From: Arthrobacter sp. MA-N2 | GTDB lineage: Bacteria; Actinomycetota; Actinomycetes; Actinomycetales; Micrococcaceae | Length of the DNA: 64,000 bases | Reading direction: 5' to 3' | Assembly (NCBI RefSeq): GCF_000517125.1 | Contig: NZ_KI912155.1 | Span: 2,716,034-2,780,033, forward strand | Shown here: in pieces, positions 18,103-27,178 of the stretch | Layout of the letters: each line of letters starts with the position of its first letter | Numbering within the stretch: position 1 is the first letter of the stretch | The notes under the pieces: generated by a model | What the model was told of the DNA's origin: nothing | Databases searched by the model: none | The model's input: the letters and a program-made list of their open reading frames with translations, nothing else | Program-made: the position numbers and the translations under genes

Positions 18103-18448
18103 CAAAGCGCCTCGCGCTGCTGGCGCCCATGGCAGCCCGCCATCCCGCTCCCTCGCTGAGCTCCCTGCACGGGGCAGAGTCGATTGCACGGGTTTCATCG
18201 AATCGGTGACCTACCAGCCCGCCAACGAGCAAGCGCATTTTTCGGCAATCGTCGTCGACCGGATTGCCCGCAGGGGGGAAAACGAGCCGTTGGTCCGCCT
18301 ACGGGTCATCTGGTTGGGGCGGCGAAAAGTGACTGGGATCGAACCCGGGACCCTCCTGCGGCTCGAAGGCATGGTGACCGTGCGGGACGGGATGCCCACC
18401 ATGTTCAATCCGCGCTATGAAATCCTCTCCCGGCAGGAGCACCAATGA
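18095..18448 (+). CDS. OB-fold nucleic-acid-binding domain protein
   Basis: 117 residues from a TTG start, supported by GGAG ten bases upstream and by overlap with DUF3710. The central part (GRVDCTGFIESVTYQPANEQ, FSAIVVDRIA, RLRVIWLGRR, GTLLRLEGMVTVRDGMPTMFNPRYEIL) has the strand pattern of a single-stranded DNA/RNA binding OB fold, similar to the small proteins next to DUF3159 in other actinobacteria. Function unknown beyond probable nucleic-acid binding. Stop and next start overlap as ATGA. Confidence 0.75.
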   Translation: MADKAPRAAGAHGSPPSRSLAELPARGRVDCTGFIESVTYQPANEQAHFSAIVVDRIARRGENEPLVRLRVIWLGRRKVTGIEPGTLLRLEGMVTVRDGMPTMFNPRYEILSRQEHQ

Positions 18449-19236
18449 CAGTCGCCAAGGGACCCGGTCCCCATGAGAAACCAGCTCAGGAAGAACCCGG
18501 CTTGGCAGGAGATTTCGCTCAGGAGACCCCTGGCCCAAGCATCGCCGACATTGCCGCCGGCTACGCGGAAAAGGCCGGACTCCAACGCAACAGTCATGGG
18601 CACGTGGATATCCTCAAGTCGGCCGGGGGTTTTCAAGGGATAGCCGAGAGCATCGTGCCGGGCTTGGTGTTCCTGATCGCGTTCATGATTACCAAGGACC
18701 TCGCCGCTTCCCTGCTTGCGTCCCTCGCGGCTGCCGCCGCCTTTACCGTCGTCCGCTTGGTCCAGCGGCGCCCGTTGACCCAGGCGCTTGCCGGGATCGC
18801 CGGCGTCGCAGTCTCCGCCTGGCTCGCGAACACCACCGGAAAGGCCGAGGATTTCTACGTCCTGGGCTTCTACACGAACAGCGCCTACATCGCCGGAATG
18901 CTCTTGTCCATCTTGCTCAAGTGGCCGATCGCCGGCCTGCTGTTCGGATTTGTCCGCAACGAAGGCTTCGAATGGCGGAAGGACCCGGAGCGCTTGCGGG
19001 CATACGCCATCGGCACGTGGGTGGTTATCGCTGTGTTGGCTCTGCGGCTCGTGGTCCAGGTTCCCCTGTACTTCATGGGCGAGCCCGGACTGGCCGCCCT
19101 CGCCACCATGAGGCTGATCATGGGCGCCCCGTTGTACATTCTCGGTCTCTGGATTGCCTGGCTCCTGACCCGGCCGGCGCCAAGCCAGAAGCCGGGAACG
19201 GATCCTCAGCCGTCGAAGCCGTCGTCGTCTGACTGA
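18445..19236 (+). CDS. DUF3159 family integral membrane protein
   Basis: 263 residues with a hydrophilic N-terminus of about 60 residues and then five to six membrane helices (for example PGLVFLIAFMIT, SLLASLAAAAAFTVV, GTWVVIAVLALRLVVQVPLYF, LYILGLWIAWLL). The family is confined to actinobacteria and resembles intracellular septation A-like membrane proteins; its role is not known. The last 31 bp overlap the 3' end of the ceoC-like gene on the other strand. Confidence 0.83.
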   Translation: MTVAKGPGPHEKPAQEEPGLAGDFAQETPGPSIADIAAGYAEKAGLQRNSHGHVDILKSAGGFQGIAESIVPGLVFLIAFMITKDLAASLLASLAAAAAFTVVRLVQRRPLTQALAGIAGVAVSAWLANTTGKAEDFYVLGFYTNSAYIAGMLLSILLKWPIAGLLFGFVRNEGFEWRKDPERLRAYAIGTWVVIAVLALRLVVQVPLYFMGEPGLAALATMRLIMGAPLYILGLWIAWLLTRPAPSQKPGTDPQPSKPSSSD

Positions 19237-19937
19237 TCCGAAAAATCTTCCTCAACCTCCACAGAACCGTGGTCCGCGGCGGACGGGGAGAGCAAGGTCC
19301 TGAGACCGTCTTCGGCCACGATGGTCGTGACGAAGAACAGCTCGTCTCCGCCGTCGATCACGTCGTCGCGGCTCGGAGTGATGGGCGCATGGTCCCGGAG
19401 GATCGCCACCAGGGTGGTGTCGTCGGGCCAATCGATGCCCCCCACCGTGCTGCCGATGATGTGTGAGTCGTGGGGGACGGTGAATTCGACGAGCGAGGAC
19501 ACGCCCGTCTGCAAGGTCAGCAGGCGGACAAGGTCACCGATTTCCACGGCTTCTTCGACAAGCGCCGTCATGAGCTGCGGGGTATTGACGGCGACGTCGA
19601 CGCCCCACGAATCGTTGAACATCCAATCGTTCTTGGGGTTGTTCACGCGACCCACCGTGCGTCCAACACCGAACTCGGTCTTGGCGAGCAAGGACACCAC
19701 CAAGTTGACCTTGTCGTCGCCGGTCGCGGACACGACGACGTCGGCCCCTTCCAATTTCGCTTCCTGCAGCGTGCTCAGTTCACACGCATCGCCCACCAGC
19801 CAGCGGGCCCCGCGGAGGCCGCTGCGCCCAATGACCTCCGGCTTGAGGTCGATCAACATGATCTCGTGTTTGTGGGCGAGCAATTCCCGCGCGATGGATG
19901 AACCGACGCTGCCGGCGCCGACAATAACGACTTTCAC
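19206..19937 (-). CDS. TrkA/RCK-type potassium channel regulatory protein (CeoC-like)
   Basis: 243 residues. The N-terminal RCK-N Rossmann domain shows VVIVGAGSVGSSIARELL and the acidic strand end IMLIDLKPE for NAD(H) binding; an RCK-C domain follows, with DSHIIGSTVGGIDWPDDTTLVAI. The C-terminal tail (VEVEEDFSDQSDDDGFDG) is very acidic. Such proteins sit on the cytoplasmic face of potassium transporters and gate them with nucleotides. Its ATG overlaps the stop of the other RCK gene (ATGA), so they form an operon divergent from the KimA-like permease. Confidence 0.87.
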   Translation of the reverse strand: MKVVIVGAGSVGSSIARELLAHKHEIMLIDLKPEVIGRSGLRGARWLVGDACELSTLQEAKLEGADVVVSATGDDKVNLVVSLLAKTEFGVGRTVGRVNNPKNDWMFNDSWGVDVAVNTPQLMTALVEEAVEIGDLVRLLTLQTGVSSLVEFTVPHDSHIIGSTVGGIDWPDDTTLVAILRDHAPITPSRDDVIDGGDELFFVTTIVAEDGLRTLLSPSAADHGSVEVEEDFSDQSDDDGFDG

Positions 19938-20608
19938 TCAGACTCCTTGGCGGGTGCGCTGGCGAGGACGCGGGCTACCTCGGCGCTGCGGTCCAGATTC
20001 AACATGGCGTGCACAGTGTCACCCTCCTGGTACGCCGTTCCGGTCTGGGGCAGGACGCCCTCCCCGAAGCGGGTCAGGAAAGCGATGCGGATTCCGGAAG
20101 CTGCTTCGATGGCAGTCAACGGACGGCCGATCCAGCCTTCGTTGAGGTCAACTTCGGACAGCACCAGCCGGCCGGAAGGCTCGCGGTAGTCGCCCGCCAA
20201 GTGTTGTTCGGGCAGGATGCGTCGCAGAACCTGGTCCGCGCTCCAACGCACGGCCGCAACCGTGGGAATGCCCAGGCGTTGATAGATTTCGGCGCGGCCG
20301 GGATCGTAGATGCGGGCAACAACGTGCGAAACATGGAAAGTTTCACGGGCTACCCGGGTTGCGAGGATATTGGAATTATCACCGCTGGAGACGGCGGCGA
20401 AGGCGTACGCCTCTTCACAGCCGGCCTGTTTGAGGGTGTCGCGGTCAAAGCCGACACCGGTGACTTTCCTGCCGGTGAATCCGCTGCGCAGGCGGCGGAA
20501 GGCACGGTCGTCCTGGTCGATGATCGCCACGGAATGGCCCGCGTCTTCCAAGGTGTGCGCCAAGGTTGCGCCCACTCGTCCGCAACCCATGATCACAAAG
20601 TGAGCCAC
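19934..20608 (-). CDS. TrkA/RCK-type potassium channel regulatory protein (CeoB-like)
   Basis: 224 residues from GTG 20608, chosen because GGAG lies five bases upstream and MAHFVIMGCGRVGATLAHTL is the expected RCK start; the reading frame stays open further up without family similarity. It has the NAD-binding GCGRVG motif, the strand VAIIDQDDRAF, and an RCK-C domain near the end. It is the first gene of the two-gene RCK operon. In mycobacteria the equivalent pair is called ceoB-ceoC. The 110-bp gap to the divergent permease holds that gene's promoter. Confidence 0.87.
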   Translation of the reverse strand: MAHFVIMGCGRVGATLAHTLEDAGHSVAIIDQDDRAFRRLRSGFTGRKVTGVGFDRDTLKQAGCEEAYAFAAVSSGDNSNILATRVARETFHVSHVVARIYDPGRAEIYQRLGIPTVAAVRWSADQVLRRILPEQHLAGDYREPSGRLVLSEVDLNEGWIGRPLTAIEAASGIRIAFLTRFGEGVLPQTGTAYQEGDTVHAMLNLDRSAEVARVLASAPAKESE

Positions 20609-20683
20609 GGTCTCTCCTTCACTCTTAAGCGTGCCGCTCGGTAAGACTCTACCGGGGCAAGTCGGCGAAGCCTGACCGCCGTC

Positions 20684-20718
20684 ATGACATCGCGTTCGAT
20701 TCAGAGTAGCTTTGCGGA
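20684..20718 (+). promoter_or_regulatory. Promoter of the KimA-like gene, probably leaderless
   Basis: A -35 hexamer ATGACA (20684-20689, 5/6 to TTGACA) is followed by a 17-base spacer and a -10 hexamer TAGCTT (20707-20712, fits TAnnnT). Six bases later comes the GTG start at 20719, which is where transcription should begin, and there is no Shine-Dalgarno sequence. Leaderless mRNAs are common in actinobacteria. Confidence 0.6.
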
Positions 20719-22692
20719 GTGCTGACAATTCTCAATGCCGCGAAGCGGGTGTTGGTGGGGCGGCCCTTCCGTAACGACCGTTTGGCCCACACCCTGCTTC
20801 CCAAGCGCATTGCGCTGCCGATTTTCGCTTCGGATGCCCTGTCTTCGGTGGCGTACGCTCCCGACGAAATCCTCCTGACGCTTGCCCTTGCGGGAGTGAG
20901 CGCCGTGGCCATCTCGCCGCTGGTAGGCCTCGCAGTAATGGTGGTCCTCCTCACGGTGGTGGCCTCGTACCGGCAAAACGTCCACGCCTATCCCTCCGGT
21001 GGCGGAGACTACGAAATCGCCAACGTTAATCTGGGGAAGTACGCTGGCCTGACCGTCGCGGCCGCTTTGTTGGTGGACTACGTCCTCACGGTCGCCGTGT
21101 CCATGTCGTCCGCAGCCGCGTACATGACCACCGCGATCCCGTCGTTGCACGGACAGCAAGCGCTCATCGCCACGATCGGCGTCGTCATCCTGGCCTTGGT
21201 GAACCTTCGCGGCATCAAGGAAGCCGGGAGTGTTTTTGCCGTGCCCACGTACATTTTCATGTTCTCGATCCTCGGCATGACGGCGGTGGGCATCTTCCAG
21301 GCGGTCACCGGCCAACTGGGCCAAGCGCCGTCGGCGGCATTTACCATCGTCCCGCAAGAAGGATTCGACCAAGGTCTCGTCGGCCTCGCCGGGGCGTTCC
21401 TTCTCCTGCGGGCCTTCTCCTCCGGAGCTGCCGCGCTGACCGGCGTCGAGGCCATCAGCAATGGTGTGCCGAACTTCAAGAAGCCCAAGAGCAAGAATGC
21501 GGCAACCACGCTGCTCCTGCTTGGAGTCATCGCCTCGTCCATGCTGGCCGGCATCATCTACCTCGCCAACGCCACCAAGGTCCATATCGTGCTGGATCCA
21601 GCCAAGGAGTTCCTCCTCAACGGCCAACCGCTGGCGGGCGACTACCTGCAGAACCCGGCCATCAGCCAGATTGCGGAGACCATCTTCGGGGCGGGCTCCA
21701 TCCCGTTCTATATCGTCGTCGCTGCCACGGGAGTCATCCTTGTCTTCGCTTCCAACACGGCTTTCAACGGGTTCCCTGTCCTGGGGTCCATCCTCGCCCA
21801 AGACGGATACCTGCCCCGGCAGTTGCGAACGCGCGGGGACCGCCTCGCCTTCAGCAACGGCGTACTGGCCCTTGCTGCCGGGGCCCTCGTCCTGATCATT
21901 TCCTTCAACGCCGATGTCACCAAGCTGATCCAGCTCTACATCGTGGGTGTCTTTATTTCCTTCACGATGAGCCAGTTGGGCATGGTGCGGCACTGGGGAA
22001 GGGAACTCAAACTTGCCCGCGACAAAGCCGTCCGCCGCAGGATCCTGAAGTCCCGCACCATCAACATGCTCGGCTTCGCAATGACGGCACTGGTACTGAC
22101 CATCGTGCTGATCACCAAGTTCGAACAGGGCGCCTGGATCGCCCTCCTGGCCATGTTCGTGCTGTTCCTCATCATGTGGAGCATCCGCGCCCACTACGAC
22201 AACGTCGCCAAGGAACTGGCCGTTGACGAGGATTCTTCGCCGCGCGCCTTGCCTACCCGGGTCCACGCAGTCCTGCTGGTGTCCCACGTCCGCAAGCCGG
22301 TGCTGCGCGCACTCGCCTATGCGAGGGCTTCGCGGCCGTCCCGCCTGGATGCCATCATTGTTGACATCAACCACGAGGAAACGGCCCACACGGTGGAGGC
22401 CTGGGACAAGCTGGACATCCCGGTCCCGTTGACCGTCTTGGCGAGCCCCTATCGGGAAACCGTCACGCCGATCCTGGACTACGTCAAGAACATGCGGCGC
22501 GATTCTCCACGCGACCTCATCGTGGTCTACATCCCCGAATATGTCGTTGGCAAGTGGTGGGAACAACTCGTCCACAATCAGACCGCGCTGCGAATCAAGG
22601 CCCGGCTTCACTTTGAACCCGGGGTCATGGTGGCCAGCGTTCCATGGCAATTGAAGTCGTCCGAAGAAGCAAAGGCATTGCAGGATACCTAA
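20719..22692 (+). CDS. KimA-type potassium importer (APC superfamily permease)
   Basis: 657 residues with about 12 membrane helices to residue ~490 and a cytoplasmic C-terminal domain of ~170 residues resembling a stress-protein fold. The membrane part resembles Bacillus KimA (YdaO). Residues recalled as potassium ligands or essential there have matches: D39 and Y46 in SDALSSVAY, D120/Y121/T124/S128 in VDYVLTVAVSMS, T241 in ALTGVEAISN and Y407 in IQLYIVGVFISF. KimA is a proton-coupled high-affinity K+ importer inhibited by c-di-AMP. Two RCK genes stand divergently next to it, which fits K+ transport better than the generic label amino acid permease. Its TAA overlaps the next ATG (TAATG). Confidence 0.78.
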   Translation: MLTILNAAKRVLVGRPFRNDRLAHTLLPKRIALPIFASDALSSVAYAPDEILLTLALAGVSAVAISPLVGLAVMVVLLTVVASYRQNVHAYPSGGGDYEIANVNLGKYAGLTVAAALLVDYVLTVAVSMSSAAAYMTTAIPSLHGQQALIATIGVVILALVNLRGIKEAGSVFAVPTYIFMFSILGMTAVGIFQAVTGQLGQAPSAAFTIVPQEGFDQGLVGLAGAFLLLRAFSSGAAALTGVEAISNGVPNFKKPKSKNAATTLLLLGVIASSMLAGIIYLANATKVHIVLDPAKEFLLNGQPLAGDYLQNPAISQIAETIFGAGSIPFYIVVAATGVILVFASNTAFNGFPVLGSILAQDGYLPRQLRTRGDRLAFSNGVLALAAGALVLIISFNADVTKLIQLYIVGVFISFTMSQLGMVRHWGRELKLARDKAVRRRILKSRTINMLGFAMTALVLTIVLITKFEQGAWIALLAMFVLFLIMWSIRAHYDNVAKELAVDEDSSPRALPTRVHAVLLVSHVRKPVLRALAYARASRPSRLDAIIVDINHEETAHTVEAWDKLDIPVPLTVLASPYRETVTPILDYVKNMRRDSPRDLIVVYIPEYVVGKWWEQLVHNQTALRIKARLHFEPGVMVASVPWQLKSSEEAKALQDT

Positions 22693-24071
22693 TGACCCAC
22701 CCCAGCGAAACCGAATCCAGCTCGCCCACGGCCCAGGACGGAGCCGCCATGGAGCTGGTGGTGGACGTCGGTCCCATCGCCCATGGGGGCCACTTTGTCG
22801 CACGGCACGAAGGCAGGGTCATATTTGTCCGGCATGGCATCCCGGGGGAGAAGGTCCGGATCCGGCTGACCGACTCGGTAGAGGCGTCCCGATTCTGGCG
22901 TGCCGACGTCGTCGACGTCCTGGAAGCGTCGGCGGACCGGACGCGCCATTTCTGGCCACTCGCCGATTCCCTGGCCGCTTGGCGGAAAGGCGGTCCGCCC
23001 GTGGGCGGCGCCGAACTCGGGCACGTCACCTTGGAACGGCAACGCTCGCTCAAATCCGAGGTTCTTGCCGAGCAATTGAAACGGCTCGCCGGTGTTGAAC
23101 TCACTGTCGAGGTCGAGCCCGCAGCTGCCGGTGCCATGGGGCCCGACGGCGAGACAGGACTCGGCTGGCGCACCCGTGCCAGCTTTGCCGTCACCCCGGG
23201 CGGGCGGCTCGGAATGCATGCCCACCGCTCCGACGTCGTGATTCCCGTTCACGAGATGCCCTTGGCGATGACAGGCATCAACGAGTTGCGGCTGTGGGAT
23301 ATAGACCTGCGGGGCATCTCCAGGGTGGAAGTAGCTGCGCCGGCCAACGGATCGCGACCGCTCATCCTCCTTGCCCCGGGAGAAGGAACTGACGCGCGGC
23401 GCCTCCACCGGATCCTTGACCAGCTTCCGCATGAGGCGTCCGTGGCAAGCTTCGACCCCGTCCGCGGAGAAGTGCTGCAGTTGCGCGGAAGGACCTGGGT
23501 CCAGGAATCGGCCGCCGGCCACGAATACCGGGTAACGGGGGAGGGCTTCTGGCAAATCCACAAGGACGCTCCGGACACGTTGGTGGGCGCGGTGACCGGC
23601 TTCCTGCACGACGGCGGCTACCTCGTTCCGGGATCTGCCGTGGCGGATCTTTACGCGGGCGCCGGACTGTTCACGGCGCCCTTGGCCGACGCGGTGGGGA
23701 TCACCGGTTCCGTGCTGTCCGTCGAAGGATCGCCAGGCACCAGCCGGGATGCCCGCAAGAACCTACATGGCGAGTCCCACGTGGAAATAGTCCAGGGCCG
23801 GGTGGAACGAGTACTACGCCAGCGGCCCCGAAACTTCGATTCCTTGGTGATCGACCCGCCGCGGGCCGGTGCCGGCAAAGCGGTCGTGAGCCAGCTCATC
23901 GAGTCCAGGCCGCGGGCAATTGCCTATGTGTCGTGTGATCCGGCCTCTTTCGCACGTGATCTGGGCTACTTCCGGAACCGCGGCTGGCGGCTCGAATCGC
24001 TCCGTGCCTTTGACCTTTACCCGCACACCCATCACCTGGAGACCGTTGCATTGCTGGTGCCCGCGGCGTAG
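22692..24071 (+). CDS. TRAM-domain RNA (uracil-5-)-methyltransferase, RumA/TrmA type
   Basis: 459 residues from the ATG overlapping the upstream stop. An N-terminal TRAM domain (IAHGGHFVARHEGRVIFVRHGIPGE, quoted in part: HGGHFVARHEGRVIFV) precedes a SAM-dependent methyltransferase domain with FWQIHKDAPDTL near 286, SAM loop DLYAGAGLFTAPLA near 318, DPPRAGAGK near 388 and the catalytic Cys in YVSCDPASFARDL near 414. Such enzymes make 5-methyluridine in rRNA or tRNA. The typical N-terminal iron-sulfur Cys cluster of E. coli RumA is not obvious. Coupled to the KimA-like gene. Confidence 0.85.
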   Translation: MTHPSETESSSPTAQDGAAMELVVDVGPIAHGGHFVARHEGRVIFVRHGIPGEKVRIRLTDSVEASRFWRADVVDVLEASADRTRHFWPLADSLAAWRKGGPPVGGAELGHVTLERQRSLKSEVLAEQLKRLAGVELTVEVEPAAAGAMGPDGETGLGWRTRASFAVTPGGRLGMHAHRSDVVIPVHEMPLAMTGINELRLWDIDLRGISRVEVAAPANGSRPLILLAPGEGTDARRLHRILDQLPHEASVASFDPVRGEVLQLRGRTWVQESAAGHEYRVTGEGFWQIHKDAPDTLVGAVTGFLHDGGYLVPGSAVADLYAGAGLFTAPLADAVGITGSVLSVEGSPGTSRDARKNLHGESHVEIVQGRVERVLRQRPRNFDSLVIDPPRAGAGKAVVSQLIESRPRAIAYVSCDPASFARDLGYFRNRGWRLESLRAFDLYPHTHHLETVALLVPAA

Positions 24072-24137
24072 CGGCCACTACGATGGTGGAGAGGTCCAGC
24101 GTCGCGCTTCACTTCTCCACTACCGGCCGCACGATGC

Positions 24138-24156
24138 TTAGATTAGGCTTGCCTAA
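24138..24156. promoter_or_regulatory. DtxR/IdeR-like iron box upstream of aconitase
   Basis: TTAGATTAGGCTTGCCTAA matches the 19-bp consensus TTAGGTTAGGCTAACCTAA at 16 of 19 positions and contains the perfect arms TTAGGC/GCCTAA. It lies 57 bases before the acnA start codon and overlaps candidate -10 hexamers of the TAnnnT type, where an iron-dependent repressor would block transcription. Confidence 0.6.
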
Positions 24157-24213
24157 CTAGCTAGTGGTCAACCGCGCGACAAAGATGAAAGCTGTTGCGA
24201 GAGGAGTCCTGCC

Positions 24214-27027
24214 ATGAGCACTGTGGACAGCTTCGGTTCCAAAGGCGTACTGAATGTAGCCGGCACCGATTATGAAATTTTCCGGTTGAACTCCGTTGAA
24301 GGCGCAGACAGCCTTCCGTTCAGCCTTAAGGTATTGCTTGAAAACCTCCTGCGGACGGAAGACGGCGCTAATATCACGGCCGACCACGTCCGCGCACTGG
24401 CCGGTTGGGATCCGGACGCCCAGCCGGACACCGAAATCCAGTTCACCCCTGCTCGAGTCATCATGCAGGACTTCACCGGGGTTCCCTGCGTAGTCGACCT
24501 CGCCACCATGCGCGAAGCGATCAAGGACCTCGGCGGCGACCCCAAGCGTGTCAACCCGCTGGCTCCGGCCGAGATGGTCATCGACCACTCCGTGCAGATC
24601 GACGCCTTCGGCAATTCCGGTGCCCTCGAGCGCAACATGGAGATCGAATACCAGCGCAACGGCGAGCGTTACCAGTTCCTGCGCTGGGGCCAGACTGCTT
24701 TTGACGACTTCAAGGTTGTTCCCCCGGGAACCGGCATCGTCCACCAGGTAAACATCGAATACCTGGCACGCACCGTCATGACCCGCGAAATTGACGGCGT
24801 TCTCCGCGCCTACCCCGACACTTGCGTCGGCACGGACTCCCACACCACCATGGTCAACGGCCTGGGCGTACTGGGCTGGGGCGTCGGCGGCATCGAAGCC
24901 GAGGCCGCGATGCTCGGACAGCCCGTCTCCATGCTGATCCCTCGCGTTGTCGGTTTCAAGCTCACGGGCTCGATTCCTGCGGGCGCCACCGCCACCGACG
25001 TCGTCCTGACGATCACCGAGCAGCTGCGCAACCACGGCGTGGTCGGTAAGTTCGTGGAGTTCTACGGTGAAGGCGTCGCTGCCGTGCCGCTCGCCAACCG
25101 CGCAACCATCGGCAACATGAGCCCGGAATTCGGCTCCACTGCAGCGATGTTCCCGATCGACGACGTCACGCTCGACTACTTGCGCCTCACCGGCCGCTCA
25201 GAGCAGAACGTTGCCCTGGTGGAGGCCTACGCGAAGGAACAGGGCCTCTGGCACGATCCCTCCCATGAGATCAAGTTCTCCGAGTACCTCGAGCTGGACC
25301 TGTCGACGGTTGTTCCGTCCATCTCCGGCCCGAAGCGGCCCCAGGACCGCATCATCCTCACGGAGTCCAAGGCACAGTTCCGTGAGGACCTGCGCAACTA
25401 CGTGAAGGAAGACCTGGCTGACGGAAGCCTGGACGAGGCGATTGACGAGAGCTTCCCGGCCTCGGACTCGCCGTCGTTCACCGCATCTGCAACCCACCTG
25501 GCCGATGTTGCGCCGCACGCACACGGACCCAAGTCGAATGGCCGCCCGTCGAACAAGGTGGGCGTCACGACTGCTGACGGCCGCGAATTCGAACTGGACC
25601 ACGGTGCCGTTTCGATTGCTTCGATCACGTCCTGCACCAACACGTCCAACCCGTCCGTGATGCTGGCTGCCGCGCTTCTTGCCCGCAACGCCGTGGACAA
25701 GGGCCTCGCATCCAAGCCGTGGGTGAAGACCTCGGTCGCCCCCGGTTCAAAGGTTGTCACCGACTACTACGAGAAGTCCGGCCTGACCCCCTACCTGGAG
25801 AAGCTCGGCTTCTACATCGTCGGCTATGGCTGCGCCACGTGCATCGGCAACTCCGGCCCGCTCGACGCCGAAATCTCCGAGGCCATCCAGGCCAACGACC
25901 TTTCCGTCACGGCTGTCCTCTCCGGCAACCGTAACTTCGAAGGCCGCATCAACCCGGACGTCAAGATGAACTACCTGGCTTCCCCGCCATTGGTCATCGC
26001 CTACGCCTTGGCCGGAACCATGGACTTCGACTTCGACGCCGACCCGTTGGGCCAGGACCAGGACGGCAACGATGTCTTTTTGAAGGACATCTGGCCGAAC
26101 CCGGTCGAGGTCCAGAAGGTCATCGACTCCTCGATCGACAAGGAAATGTTCGCCCGCGGCTACGAGGGCGTCTTCGACGGCGACGACCGCTGGAAGGCCC
26201 TCGACACCCCGGCAGGCGACACATTCGCCTGGGACGCCAAGTCCACGTACGTGCGGAAGCCCCCGTACTTCGAAGGCATGAAGGCACAACCTGATCCGGT
26301 AACGGACATCGCCGGTGCCCGCGTCCTGCTTAAGTTGGGCGACTCCGTCACCACCGACCACATCTCCCCGGCCGGTTCCTTCAAGTCGGACACCCCGGCG
26401 GGCCAGTACCTTCTGGCCAACGGCGTTGAGCGCAAGGACTTCAACTCCTACGGCTCACGCCGCGGCAACCACGAGGTCATGATCCGCGGTACCTTCGCGA
26501 ACATCCGCATCAAGAACCAGCTGCTTGACGGCGTCGAGGGCGGCTTCACCCGCGACTTCACTCAGGCGGACGGCCCGCAGGCCTACGTCTACGATGCAGC
26601 CCAGAACTACCAGGCTGCCGGCACCCCGCTGGTGGTCCTGGCTGGCAAGGAGTACGGCTCGGGCTCTTCCCGCGACTGGGCTGCCAAGGGCACCGCGCTC
26701 CTGGGCGTGAAGGCTGTCATCGCCGAAAGCTACGAGCGTATCCACCGCTCCAACCTCATTGGCATGGGCGTCCTTCCGCTGCAGTACGCGGCCGGCGAAT
26801 CCGCCGCGTCCCTTGGTTTGGTGGGCACGGAAACGTTCGCTGTCGAGGGCGTCACCGAGCTGAACAACGGCACCACGCCGCGGACGCTCAAGGTCACGGC
26901 AACGGCCGAGGACGGCACCACCAAGTCCTTCGACGCCGTGCTGCGCATCGATACCCCGGGCGAAGCAGACTACTACCGCAACGGCGGAATCCTGCAGTAC
27001 GTGCTGCGCCAGATCTCCGCACACTAG
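24214..27027 (+). CDS. acnA: Aconitate hydratase (AcnA/IRP1 type)
   Basis: 937 residues, the normal length of monomeric AcnA. The 4Fe-4S ligands are in [12 protein letters not shown] near 472 and [12 protein letters not shown] near 538-541. The C-terminal swivel domain carries [13 protein letters not shown]. Start ATG with RBS GAGAGGAG. The enzyme interconverts citrate and isocitrate in the TCA cycle and glyoxylate shunt. An insert around residues 405-440 is rich in Asp/Ser/Pro ([15 protein letters not shown]), common in actinobacterial forms. Transcribed alone between an iron-box-like site and a strong terminator. Confidence 0.96.
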   Translation: MSTVDSFGSKGVLNVAGTDYEIFRLNSVEGADSLPFSLKVLLENLLRTEDGANITADHVRALAGWDPDAQPDTEIQFTPARVIMQDFTGVPCVVDLATMREAIKDLGGDPKRVNPLAPAEMVIDHSVQIDAFGNSGALERNMEIEYQRNGERYQFLRWGQTAFDDFKVVPPGTGIVHQVNIEYLARTVMTREIDGVLRAYPDTCVGTDSHTTMVNGLGVLGWGVGGIEAEAAMLGQPVSMLIPRVVGFKLTGSIPAGATATDVVLTITEQLRNHGVVGKFVEFYGEGVAAVPLANRATIGNMSPEFGSTAAMFPIDDVTLDYLRLTGRSEQNVALVEAYAKEQGLWHDPSHEIKFSEYLELDLSTVVPSISGPKRPQDRIILTESKAQFREDLRNYVKEDLADGSLDEAIDESFPASDSPSFTASATHLADVAPHAHGPKSNGRPSNKVGVTTADGREFELDHGAVSIASITSCTNTSNPSVMLAAALLARNAVDKGLASKPWVKTSVAPGSKVVTDYYEKSGLTPYLEKLGFYIVGYGCATCIGNSGPLDAEISEAIQANDLSVTAVLSGNRNFEGRINPDVKMNYLASPPLVIAYALAGTMDFDFDADPLGQDQDGNDVFLKDIWPNPVEVQKVIDSSIDKEMFARGYEGVFDGDDRWKALDTPAGDTFAWDAKSTYVRKPPYFEGMKAQPDPVTDIAGARVLLKLGDSVTTDHISPAGSFKSDTPAGQYLLANGVERKDFNSYGSRRGNHEVMIRGTFANIRIKNQLLDGVEGGFTRDFTQADGPQAYVYDAAQNYQAAGTPLVVLAGKEYGSGSSRDWAAKGTALLGVKAVIAESYERIHRSNLIGMGVLPLQYAAGESAASLGLVGTETFAVEGVTELNNGTTPRTLKVTATAEDGTTKSFDAVLRIDTPGEADYYRNGGILQYVLRQISAH

Positions 27028-27065
27028 CGGAAGACAGCACAGGCTCGGCCTGAGCTGAAGGCAAT

Positions 27066-27113
27066 TGCTGCAGCCCCGGATGGTCATCGACCATCCGGGG
27101 CTGCAGCATTTCT
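27066..27113 (+). terminator. Rho-independent terminator after acnA
   Basis: A perfect 20-bp stem (27066-27085 with 27089-27108) with loop ATC is followed by TTTCT. It lies 38 bases after the aconitase stop codon and before the dxs start region. Confidence 0.9.
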
Positions 27114-27178
27114 GACGGCTTCGTTGGGCCCAAGGCGGTAGAGTTGTATGGCACGTCAATCACCCTAAGGAGGGGCCG

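Noticed and set aside
20609..20718. Possible c-di-AMP (ydaO-type) riboswitch before the KimA-like gene
   Set aside because: The 110-bp gap lacks the conserved ydaO core, and the promoter hexamers place the transcript start at the GTG itself, leaving no leader.
20701..22803. 700-codon open frame on the minus strand
   Set aside because: Antisense shadow of the KimA-like permease with repetitive charged text and no family similarity.
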